Notes under the pieces: model-generated | What the model was told of the DNA's origin: nothing | What the model saw: only the letters and a program-made list of their open reading frames with translations | The model's database searches: none | Made by a program: the position numbers and the translations under genes | DNA from: Alphaproteobacteria bacterium | GTDB taxonomy: Bacteria; Pseudomonadota; Alphaproteobacteria; JAAXGF01 | Direction of reading: 5' to 3' | DNA: 13,978 bases | Assembly (NCBI GenBank): GCA_012267605.1 | Contig: JAAXGF010000120.1 | Span: 1 to 13,978, forward strand | Part shown: positions 7,209 through 13,978 of the stretch, one piece after another | Numbering within the stretch: the stretch's first letter is position 1 | Layout: each line of letters begins with the position of its first letter

Positions 7209-8366
7209 ATGATGTTGAAAAGGAAGCCCATCGGAATTTCCCGAGCCCTGGTTGTGCGGCTTGTTGTGGGAATATTTATCCTCGGCTCAGTGGTAGATTC
7301 CGCCCACGCCAAGAGTGCCGAGATTGTCATCGAGGCGTCGACGGGCCGGGTTCTTCATGCCTTTCGGCCCGATCACCGGCATTATCCGGCGTCATTGACA
7401 AAGTTAATGACCCTATATCTCTTATTCGAGGCCTTGGAGGACGGGCGAATCACACTTGATACGCGGTATCCGGTGTCGCGCTGGGCCGCTTTACAGCAGC
7501 CTACTCGCTTGGGTCTGCACAAGGGCCAGTCGTTGCGGGTTCGCGACGCCATTCTTGGGCTGATCACAAAATCCGCTAATGACGCGGCCACGGTGGTCGC
7601 CGAGGGCTTGGCCGGATCGGAGGTCAAGTTCGCCACGCTCATGACCAAGAAGGCCCGGGCACTGGGCATGAACTCCACGACTTTTCGAAATGCAAACGGC
7701 TTGCCGAATCGGGGGCAACTTAGCACAGTGCGCGACATGGCTCGGCTCGCTTGCGCGCTGTACCGCCATTTTCCGAGCTATTATCGATATTTTGCTACAC
7801 AAACCTTCCGATACGCGAATCGCACTTACACGAACAGCAATAAATTACTGGCCTCGTATCCCGGAACAGATGGTCTCAAGACTGGATATATTCGCGCGTC
7901 GGGCTTTAATCTTGTGGCCTCCGCTGAACGTGGCGGCCGGCGTCTCATCGGCGTGGTTTTCGGCGCGGGGTCGCCCAAGGACCGGGATCGGCGCATGATC
8001 GGACTGCTGAATCGGGGGTTTCGCACTCCCGCCCTCGCGACTCCGCCACCACCGGTGCCTAAGCCGCTTCTCGGAGGGTGGAAGTACGCTTGGGCCTTGC
8101 AGGTCGGAGCATTTCGAGATTCCGACACGGCCCACACCGCCCTGGCCAATAGCCGCTGGAACATCCCCGCGGATGTCGATCGCGTTGTGCCGATCGTGGC
8201 TCGGGTCCGTTCGGAATCGGGTCGGGTGATGTACCGGGCAAGATTTATCGGGATGTCGGAAACACAAGCACGCCAGACGTGCCACGATATGTCGAAGCGA
8301 GGGATTGTTTGTCAGGTGGTCAAGCACGATGCCAAGGATATCATATTGGGTGTGGCGGGATTCTAG
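7209..8366 (+). CDS. Secreted D-Ala-D-Ala carboxypeptidase with SPOR domain
   Basis: This penicillin-binding protein trims the terminal D-alanine from peptidoglycan pentapeptides in the periplasm. The 385-residue product has a basic N-terminus and hydrophobic segment (VVRLVVGIFILGSVV) with a likely cleavage site after SAHA near residue 34. The peptidase S11 domain shows the active-site triads SLTK (62-65), SAN (122-124) and KTG (224-226). A proline-rich linker (PPPPVPKP, about 279-286) leads to a C-terminal SPOR domain (about 295-372, starting WALQVGAFRDSD) in place of the usual PBP5 beta domain and amphipathic helix. SPOR should direct the enzyme to septal glycan. The start is ATG 7209 or the adjacent ATG 7212, with GGGGG just upstream; the frame runs open earlier from 7155 but without a comparable signal. 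It precedes clpS by 253 bases. Confidence 0.93.
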   Translation: MMLKRKPIGISRALVVRLVVGIFILGSVVDSAHAKSAEIVIEASTGRVLHAFRPDHRHYPASLTKLMTLYLLFEALEDGRITLDTRYPVSRWAALQQPTRLGLHKGQSLRVRDAILGLITKSANDAATVVAEGLAGSEVKFATLMTKKARALGMNSTTFRNANGLPNRGQLSTVRDMARLACALYRHFPSYYRYFATQTFRYANRTYTNSNKLLASYPGTDGLKTGYIRASGFNLVASAERGGRRLIGVVFGAGSPKDRDRRMIGLLNRGFRTPALATPPPPVPKPLLGGWKYAWALQVGAFRDSDTAHTALANSRWNIPADVDRVVPIVARVRSESGRVMYRARFIGMSETQARQTCHDMSKRGIVCQVVKHDAKDIILGVAGF

Positions 8367-8529
8367 GTTCCCGAATTTCAACCGGAATTTTCGGTGCAAA
8401 GCTGACGACCCAGCGGAGGTCGTTGCCGGCGAATGACCAAACTGTCAATCGCTAGATCGCCGTTTACGAATTCGAAGTCGGGCCCTGTCACAATTTTCCC
8501 TCAATGGGGCAATATGGTCTGAACGATCA

Positions 8530-8558
8530 TTCAATCTCTGGTCGGAATTAGATATGAT
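8530..8558 (+). promoter_or_regulatory. Possible promoter of clpS
   Basis: TATGAT (8553-8558) matches a -10 box at 5 of 6 positions. TTCAAT (8530-8535) is a weak -35 box 17 bases upstream. The predicted start near 8565 would give a leader of about 55 bases, including the triple ATG repeat before clpS. Confidence 0.3.
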
Positions 8559-8594
8559 CACCATGTTATGCCTGTGGTATGGGGTACATTCGTT

Positions 8595-8624
8595 GGGCGA
8601 TGACGGGCGATGACGGGCGATGAC
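8595..8624 (+). repeat. Three 10-bp repeats carrying staggered ATG codons at the clpS start
   Basis: GGGCGATGAC is repeated three times without gaps (8595-8604, 8605-8614, 8615-8624), followed by a degenerate fourth GGACGA. Because 10 is not a multiple of 3, the three ATGs (8600, 8610, 8620) fall in three different frames. The ATG at 8620 starts clpS. The one at 8600 opens a 7-codon frame whose TGA (8621-8623) overlaps the clpS ATG as ATGA. The one at 8610 opens an 11-codon frame ending TAA at 8643-8645. Confidence 0.8.
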
Positions 8625-8943
8625 GGACGAAAGGCGAAACGGTAACGGTCCGGTCACATCCATAGTGACCAAAACTAAGCCGAGGGTGAAAAAACCCTCG
8701 ATGTACAAGGTTTTGTTGCTGAACGACGACTATACGCCGATGGATTTCGTTGTGATCGTACTACAAAAGTATTTTCGCAAGTCTCACGAGGATGCAACCC
8801 GCATTATGCTTCATGTGCATCAGCGGGGTGTGGGAATTTGCGGCGTTTTCCCCTACGACGTCGCTGAGTCAAAAGTGGTACAGGTCGTAGAATTTGCTCG
8901 CCAGAACCAACATCCGTTACAATGCACGATGCAAAGTGCCTAG
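8620..8943 (+). CDS. clpS: ClpS adaptor for ClpAP
   Basis: ClpS binds proteins with destabilising N-terminal residues (Leu, Phe, Tyr, Trp) and delivers them to ClpA for ClpAP degradation in the cytoplasm. The 107-residue product has the flexible basic N-terminal tail needed for delivery (about residues 1-28) and then the folded core. The core begins YKVLLLNDDYTPMDFVV, with the Asn-Asp pair and the Thr-Pro-Met-Asp-Phe stretch of the N-degron pocket. It continues through MLHVHQRGVGICGVFPYDVAE, which contains the pocket His. It ends QHPLQCTMQSA, the usual C-terminal edge. The start at 8620 is the last of three ATGs in a 10-bp repeat; GGGCG directly before it is a poor ribosome site. It lies 27 bases before clpA, and the two are surely one transcript. 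Confidence 0.97.
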   Translation: MTDERRNGNGPVTSIVTKTKPRVKKPSMYKVLLLNDDYTPMDFVVIVLQKYFRKSHEDATRIMLHVHQRGVGICGVFPYDVAESKVVQVVEFARQNQHPLQCTMQSA

Positions 8944-8970
8944 GGAAAGCAGGTAAGGAATAGAACGCCC

Positions 8971-11289
8971 ATGCTTTCAGCCAGCCTTGAGCATACATTG
9001 CACGGTGCACTGGCCCTGGCAAACGGCCGACACCATGAATATGCCACATTGGAACATTTGCTCATGGCGTTGACTGAAGATGATGACGCAGCGCCGGTGA
9101 TGCGTGCCTGCGGTGTCGATATTTCCGAGCTACGCGAAAATCTTGAGTCGTACCTTGATACCGAACTCCGGGGGTTGGTTGTTGACGGCATTTCCGAAGC
9201 CAAGCCTACGGTCGGGTTTCAGCGGGTTTTGCAGCGTGCTGCAATGCATGTCCAGGCCTCTGGGCGAAGCGAGGTAAATGGCGCTAACGTTCTCGTGGCG
9301 CTGTTCTCCGAACGAGAGGCGTTCGCCGTTTATTTTCTGCAACGCCAGGACATGTCACGTCTTGACGCGGTAAGTTTTATTTCGCACGGCGTTTCCAAGG
9401 TTGCTGGAAGGAATGAATCTCCAACCGTGCGTGGTACCGACGAAGAAGAAACGGAACAGCCCGTCGTTCGCGACGGGAGTTCCGCGTTGGATGCCTACTG
9501 CGTGAATCTCAACGAAAAGGCGAAGGATGGCAGGATCGATCCGCTCGTTGGACGTCAAGCCGAAGTCGAGCGCACCATTCAGGTGCTCTGTCGCCGGGCT
9601 AAAAACAATCCGCTCTACGTGGGCGATGCAGGCGTTGGAAAAACGGCGATTGCCGAGGGGTTGGCAAGACGTATTTCGCTCGGCGATGTTCCGGATGTTT
9701 TGCATGATGCCATCATTTTTGCCCTCGACATGGGATCGTTGTTGGCAGGCACCCGTTACCGAGGCGATTTTGAGGAACGTATCAAGGCAGTCATCAGTGA
9801 ATTGGAGGCGCACGACGGCGCAATCCTGTTTATCGATGAAATCCACACCGTTATTGGCGCCGGTGCGACCAGCGGTGGATCGCTCGATGCGTCGAATCTC
9901 TTAAAACCTTCACTTTCCAGCGGTTCATTGCGTTGCATAGGTTCGACGACATACAAGGAGTACCGCAATCATTTCGAAAAGGATCGTGCTCTTGTACGCC
10001 GGTTTCAGAAGATTGATGTGAACGAGCCAAGTGTCGAAGAAACCTTCGAAATTCTCAAGGGTCTCAAGTCGTACTACGAGGAATATCACGGAGTTCGCTA
10101 CACTACCGATGCGTTGCACACTGCAGCTGAGCTTTCGGCGCGGCACATAAACGACCGGAAATTGCCGGATAAAGCGATTGATGTCATCGATGAGGTCGGC
10201 GCAGCGCAAATGTTGGTGCCTGAACGGGACCGCCGAAAGGTGATCCACGTCAAGGATATCGAGGAAATCATCGCCAAGATGGCCCGCGTGCCATCGAAGC
10301 GAGTTTCCAGCGGTGACAAGGAATCCCTCAAGAACCTCGAATCCGATCTCAAGAACGTTGTATTTGGCCAGGATCGCGCCATCGAAGCCCTGGCTAGCGC
10401 GATTAAGTTGTCGCGCGCGGGCTTGCGTGATCCGAACAAACCGGTTGGCAATTATTTGTTTTCAGGGCCGACGGGCGTAGGCAAGACGGAAGTCGCCCGC
10501 CAGCTCGCCGCTATCATGGGGGTCGAGCTGATCCGATTCGACATGTCGGAGTACATGGAACGCCATAGCGTTTCACGGTTGATCGGCGCACCGCCCGGAT
10601 ATGTCGGGTTCGATCAAGGCGGCATGTTGACCGACGCAGTCGATCAGCAGCCGCACGCGGTGCTTTTGCTGGACGAAATTGAAAAGGCGCATCCTGACTT
10701 GTTTAATATTTTGCTTCAGGTGATGGATTACGGGAAATTGACGGACCACAACGGAAAATCCATCGATTTTAGCAATATCGTGTTGATCATGACCACCAAT
10801 GCCGGGGCTTCGGATCTGGCGAAGGCGGCGGTTGGGTTTGCCCGTGAGGATCGTATGGGCGATGACGAGGATGCGATCAAAAAGACTTTCACGCCCGAGT
10901 TCCGCAATCGACTGGACGCTATTATCGGCTTCGCTCAGCTCGGGCCCGAGATCGTTTCCAAAGTTGTCGAAAAATTTGTTCTTGAACTCGAGGCTCAGCT
11001 CGCTGATCGGGGTGTTACCATCGAACTGACCAAGGATGCGCGTACCTGGTTAGCCGAGCGGGGTTTCGATAAGAAGAACGGTGCCCGGCCGTTGGCCCGG
11101 GTGATTCAGGAGCATGTCAAGAAGCCTTTGGCCGACGACATCCTCTTCGGTCGCCTCGCCAAGGGCGGCCGAGTCCGGGTTCATACTAAGAACCACAAGT
11201 TGGCCTTCGACGTTATGACCGACCGATTGAAAAAACGACGCCGATCAAGCAAGGGTGGCAGTGCCCGCGAACTCGCGCCGGTAGAGTGA
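8971..11289 (+). CDS. clpA: ClpA, ATPase subunit of ClpAP protease
   Basis: ClpA is a hexameric double-ring AAA+ unfoldase that threads substrates, including those brought by ClpS, into ClpP. The 772-residue product has the Clp N-domain (about 1-145), a linker rich in acidic residues, and a first ATPase domain with Walker A GDAGVGKT (218-225) and Walker B ILFIDE (285-290). The second ATPase domain has Walker A GPTGVGKT (499-506), Walker B VLLLDE (564-569) and pore loop GYVGFD (543-548). The ClpP-docking tripeptide is VGF (621-623), equivalent to the IGL/IGF loop. TPEFRNRLDA (641-650) is the sensor region, followed by the C-terminal D2-small domain. There is no middle coiled coil, which separates it from ClpB. 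The ATG at 8971 is preceded by AAGGAA about 12 bases away. Length is close to E. coli ClpA (758). Confidence 0.97.
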   Translation: MLSASLEHTLHGALALANGRHHEYATLEHLLMALTEDDDAAPVMRACGVDISELRENLESYLDTELRGLVVDGISEAKPTVGFQRVLQRAAMHVQASGRSEVNGANVLVALFSEREAFAVYFLQRQDMSRLDAVSFISHGVSKVAGRNESPTVRGTDEEETEQPVVRDGSSALDAYCVNLNEKAKDGRIDPLVGRQAEVERTIQVLCRRAKNNPLYVGDAGVGKTAIAEGLARRISLGDVPDVLHDAIIFALDMGSLLAGTRYRGDFEERIKAVISELEAHDGAILFIDEIHTVIGAGATSGGSLDASNLLKPSLSSGSLRCIGSTTYKEYRNHFEKDRALVRRFQKIDVNEPSVEETFEILKGLKSYYEEYHGVRYTTDALHTAAELSARHINDRKLPDKAIDVIDEVGAAQMLVPERDRRKVIHVKDIEEIIAKMARVPSKRVSSGDKESLKNLESDLKNVVFGQDRAIEALASAIKLSRAGLRDPNKPVGNYLFSGPTGVGKTEVARQLAAIMGVELIRFDMSEYMERHSVSRLIGAPPGYVGFDQGGMLTDAVDQQPHAVLLLDEIEKAHPDLFNILLQVMDYGKLTDHNGKSIDFSNIVLIMTTNAGASDLAKAAVGFAREDRMGDDEDAIKKTFTPEFRNRLDAIIGFAQLGPEIVSKVVEKFVLELEAQLADRGVTIELTKDARTWLAERGFDKKNGARPLARVIQEHVKKPLADDILFGRLAKGGRVRVHTKNHKLAFDVMTDRLKKRRRSSKGGSARELAPVE

Positions 11290-11732
11290 CCCAGGGATTT
11301 CTTGGTTCATCGCGCTTCAATATAGCGGCTCGTATGTTTTCGATTCTTTGTGGGCCCGGGTTGCGAATTGGTGACCGAATTCACAGAGAAGATATCTACC
11401 TCGCACTGCAAATTTGGCGTCGTTGTCGTTCAACGCGAGATTTGTAGATGAGCCGCGGTTCTGTCTGACGGAAACGGAGTCGGTGAGTTCATCGAAGTGG
11501 GAAATCTACCAGTCTCGGTTGCTCGCGCAGGCAGTTGGCCGCGGAATCATCGTTTAAACAAGCGCAGCGACGTGATATCATTCAAAAAAAAAGTTCGATG
11601 AGTGGGAATACCGAAATTTTGGGTGGGTGTTCGACCTGGTTTCCAGCCGGGGTGGCATCGTATCTTGGGGAATTGAGATTACCCCATAGTTCGTTTGAGT
11701 CCGTGATCCGCATCGTTGTACGAGAGATTATT
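11290..11732. other. 443 bases without a supported gene, after clpA
   Basis: No convincing coding frame, RNA gene or intrinsic terminator is visible. An open frame starting at 11535 runs into the small membrane protein gene, but its first 66 codons look unlike a protein N-terminus and contain a run of nine A at about 11585-11593. The region probably holds the clpA 3' end and the promoter of the next gene. Confidence 0.5.
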
Positions 11733-11963
11733 ATGATTACGATTACCGGCATAAAAGACCTTGGCTTTCGGTCAGACAAAAAGCGCCGCAGTACCAAAGT
11801 GAAAAAGAATGGGCAGGATCTATTGGCCCAAAAAGGGTGGGAGGAATTTAACCGCCGAAAAAATAAGCGAATGTCGGTCCTCAGCATCGTGGGCGCGGTG
11901 ACTGGTTTCTTGCTCGCGGTCAGTGTCGTCGGAATTTACATTGGCGTGCGATTTAGCGGCTGA
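11733..11963 (+). CDS. Small basic single-pass membrane protein, unknown function
   Basis: I do not recognise a family. The 76-residue product has a strongly basic hydrophilic N-terminal half (LGFRSDKKRRSTKVKKNGQ, then EEFNRRKNKR) and a C-terminal transmembrane helix (MSVLSIVGAVTGFLLAVSVV, then GIYIGVRFSG). By the positive-inside rule the basic half should lie in the cytoplasm, with the C-terminus outside. I chose the ATG at 11733 because GAGAG lies about 7 bases upstream; the open frame extends back to 11535, but without support. A shorter product starting at the internal Met before SVLSIV is possible but would lose the basic region. It stands alone between clpA and the fusion gene with large gaps on both sides. 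Confidence 0.6.
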   Translation: MITITGIKDLGFRSDKKRRSTKVKKNGQDLLAQKGWEEFNRRKNKRMSVLSIVGAVTGFLLAVSVVGIYIGVRFSG

Positions 11964-12395
11964 TTTAGAGCAAACGGAAAATCCGCCTATACCTAACTTA
12001 GTTATGGAAAGTCGCCAAAGTCGTTGGCAGTGCATCTCAATGGGATTGGCGAGGTTGATGTCGACGTCTTCGACGATCGAGTGAGGCTCACGCCTAGAGC
12101 GGTGTCGTTCACCTCGCCAGCAGAGACGTTTTTTCAAGACGTATCGGACATTAGCACGACGGAACTTGTCAAAGACAAGGCCGTGGTACCGATTGAGTTT
12201 GACCGAGAGACGGGAACGCTCTTGAATATGTCGACCGTGACCTTGAGGACAACGAACTGATTGTACACCGAGGAGAAGCCGCTCTACGCTGAGGCCATCG
12301 TGGGCGGTCATTTCGATATCGCTTCAGGGCGTTATCACCTCAATCTGTTTCTCTGGTTCTTGGATGTTTACGGTAACGTCCGCGGAGATTTGGTA
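11964..12395. other. 432 bases without a supported gene, upstream of the fusion gene
   Basis: A plus-strand open frame of 78 codons (12024-12260) and an in-frame upstream extension of the next gene (12261-12395, starting TTG) occur here. Minus-strand frames are also open. Neither shows a ribosome site, a recognisable motif or a convincing composition, so I do not call them genes. A decayed gene is possible. The last 20 bases hold the ribosome binding site of the fusion gene (GGAG, 8 bases before its ATG). Confidence 0.45.
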
Positions 12396-13823
12396 ATGAA
12401 GTTCGTTACCGTCGTGTTCGCCTTGCTATTTTCCGCGTCGCTAGCCAGAGGCGACGAGCGACTTCCGCATTATGCAAATGACATGGATTGCTGGTATTGC
12501 GCGCCGATGGAGATCAACCGGCTGGCCGCCTTAGTGGGCGATGATGCCTTGCTGGATATGGTGTGCAGACTATCGTCGGAGCGTTTCACGCCCAGCCGCC
12601 TGGGTTTGGCGACGGGACTGCCCGAGGGCCAGGTCTTGCAGCGTATCAATACCTTACGGAGTTGGGGGCTGGTACGCATGGTCAGGCACGATTCCGCAAC
12701 TACTATTGTTGAGCCATTGCCCGGAGACGGCGCACGAACGCTTCGCCGATGGGCGTCAAGATATTGTGCCAACGGTGACGAATGCGGGACCCAGGCCGCG
12801 AACACGAGCACCGAGCAGAATCGACGAGCGAAAAGATCAGATCGCGTTGGCACGGCATCTTCACAGGTCAGCGGCGGGGTCGGCTTAAAAGGCAACCTCG
12901 TCACAGTATTTGGCGGATCCGGCTTTATTGGTCGCGAGCTGGTTAAGCGGTTAGTGGCCGCCGGCGCCCGCGTTCGAGTGGCTTCCCGCAACCCGCGTCA
13001 AGCGCTGTGGCTGACAAAATTGGGTGATGACAGACCGGTGGAGCTGATGGCCGTCGACATCGGTGACAATGCGGGGATCGAGAAAGCGATCGCTGGCGCG
13101 GACATGGTCGTTAATCTTGTTGGCATCATTTTTGAAAAGGGTCCGCAAACCTTCCCCATGGTCCACACCCGGGGCGTTCACAATATCGCCCATGCGGTGG
13201 CGAAAGCGAATGTCTCGCGATTGGTCCTCGTTTCCGCCATCGGCGCCGATCTCACATCGGCTTCACACTATTCCAAGACCAAGGCACAAAGCGAGACCGC
13301 TGCGCGGGACGCGTTTCCCGAGGTCACCGTGGTGCGTCCGAGCATTGTATTCGGACCGGAGGACAGATTCTTTAACCGCATCGCCACGATCGCACGTGCC
13401 TCGCCGGTCCTGCCCGTATATGGCGGCGGCAAGACAGTCACTCAGCCCGTCTACGTCGGCGACGTCGGTGACGCGATCGTTCGTATCCTCCAAGATCCGG
13501 GGACCAAGGGACAGGTCTATGAGCTTGGTGGACCTCGGAAAATGACCTTGCGCGAGATCTATACCTTGGTGATGGCGGAGACGGGTCACAAGCGTTATTT
13601 GATGTCGGTGCCGTTTTGGTTTGCCGAAGCTCAGGCCACAATATTGGAGAAGATGCCGAACCCGCTGGTGACGCGCGACCAGGTAACCATGCTGCGGCGC
13701 GACAACGTGGTGAATAGCGAAGCCCTTGGCTTGGCCGATCTCGGCATCACACCGACACGGATCGAAGACATCGCGCCCAGCTATCTCGGGAGTGGCCGCG
13801 GCAAGTCCAAACCTGCCTATTAA
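12396..13823 (+). CDS. Fusion: signal-like segment, winged helix, NDUFA9-like NAD(P)-binding domain
   Basis: The 475-residue product has three parts. Residues 1-19 (MKFVTVVFALLFSASLA...) resemble a signal peptide. Residues about 30-130 form an ArsR-like winged helix (GLPEGQVLQRINTLRSWGLV) with five cysteines: Cys32 and Cys35 (CWYC), Cys57, Cys124 and Cys130. After a hydrophilic linker (131-165) comes an atypical short-chain dehydrogenase/epimerase of the NDUFA9 group. Its NAD(P)-binding GGSGFIGR is at 173-180, a YxxxK motif at 292-296 (YSKTK), VVRPSIVFGPEDRF at about 312-325, and a C-terminal substrate lobe follows. In alphaproteobacteria relatives of this domain are stand-alone proteins tied to respiratory complex I or quinone-related functions; the exact role here is open. 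The ATG at 12396 has GGAG 8 bases upstream. There is no ATG, GTG or TTG in frame near the usual start of the dehydrogenase domain, so a separate product is unlikely. Confidence 0.85.
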   Translation: MKFVTVVFALLFSASLARGDERLPHYANDMDCWYCAPMEINRLAALVGDDALLDMVCRLSSERFTPSRLGLATGLPEGQVLQRINTLRSWGLVRMVRHDSATTIVEPLPGDGARTLRRWASRYCANGDECGTQAANTSTEQNRRAKRSDRVGTASSQVSGGVGLKGNLVTVFGGSGFIGRELVKRLVAAGARVRVASRNPRQALWLTKLGDDRPVELMAVDIGDNAGIEKAIAGADMVVNLVGIIFEKGPQTFPMVHTRGVHNIAHAVAKANVSRLVLVSAIGADLTSASHYSKTKAQSETAARDAFPEVTVVRPSIVFGPEDRFFNRIATIARASPVLPVYGGGKTVTQPVYVGDVGDAIVRILQDPGTKGQVYELGGPRKMTLREIYTLVMAETGHKRYLMSVPFWFAEAQATILEKMPNPLVTRDQVTMLRRDNVVNSEALGLADLGITPTRIEDIAPSYLGSGRGKSKPAY

Positions 13824-13978
13824 GGGCAGTGTGCAAGAATTTGGCACAAAGTCCTGACACTTGGCCAGAATCCAAATCTACCGTTGTATTGTGGGCATCC
13901 ACGAACAGTTCGATGGACAGCCCGCATCGGGCACCGCTCTTGTAAGCAGTCTTGTGGGTAACTGCCCAGGTGCCTCAA
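13824..13978. other. Window end without a visible gene
   Basis: The 155 bases after the fusion gene show no coding frame or strong hairpin. A TGCC/GGCA inverted repeat around the stop codon (about 13815-13830) is too short to call a terminator. Confidence 0.4.

Noticed and set aside
7845..8399. Long minus-strand open frame (184 codons) inside the carboxypeptidase gene
   Set aside because: The plus frame carries the KTG motif and SPOR domain; the minus frame has no recognisable motif and is a shadow of it.
11820..12311. 163-codon minus-strand open frame across the small membrane gene and the gap after it
   Set aside because: Composition and residues look random, there is no ribosome site, and it overlaps a better plus-strand candidate.

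Overview
The window looks like chromosome of an alphaproteobacterium. This is inferred from the gene set and order (SPOR protein, argS and dgt on the minus strand, divergent from an IscA/ErpA-type gene, xthA, a D-Ala-D-Ala carboxypeptidase with SPOR domain, clpS and clpA), from an NDUFA9-like reductase, and from a tRNA-fMet fragment of alphaproteobacterial type. I do not claim a genus.

Positions 1-771 are a junction zone. They hold the 3' end of a GC-rich RecD2-type helicase gene, then a 50-nt fragment matching the 3' part of initiator tRNA on the minus strand, joined almost directly to the last ~69 codons of a branched-chain amino-acid (LivK-type) substrate-binding protein. A hairpin at 813-838 separates this from a minus-strand gene for a secreted ankyrin-repeat protein (825-1568).

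Positions 1660-5649 are a minus-strand housekeeping run read from right to left: dGTPase-like HD phosphohydrolase, arginyl-tRNA synthetase and a membrane-anchored SPOR protein. A very short divergent control region (about 5643-5724) separates it from the plus-strand run.

Positions 5725-11289 are the plus-strand run: A-type Fe-S carrier, exonuclease III, secreted penicillin-binding protein 5-type carboxypeptidase with C-terminal SPOR domain, ClpS adaptor and ClpA unfoldase. ClpS and ClpA act together in N-end-rule proteolysis with ClpP, which is not in the window. The two SPOR proteins both point to peptidoglycan and septum work.

Positions 11290-13978 are less dense. They hold a small basic single-pass membrane protein (11733-11963), two stretches of about 430 bases without a convincing gene, and an unusual 475-residue protein (12396-13823). 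That protein joins a signal-peptide-like segment, a cysteine-bearing winged-helix domain and an NDUFA9-like NAD(P)-binding domain in one reading frame. No CRISPR array, insertion sequence or complete RNA gene is visible. The strongest oddities are the tRNA/livK junction, the three-domain fusion, and three ATG codons in three frames at 10-bp spacing at the clpS start.
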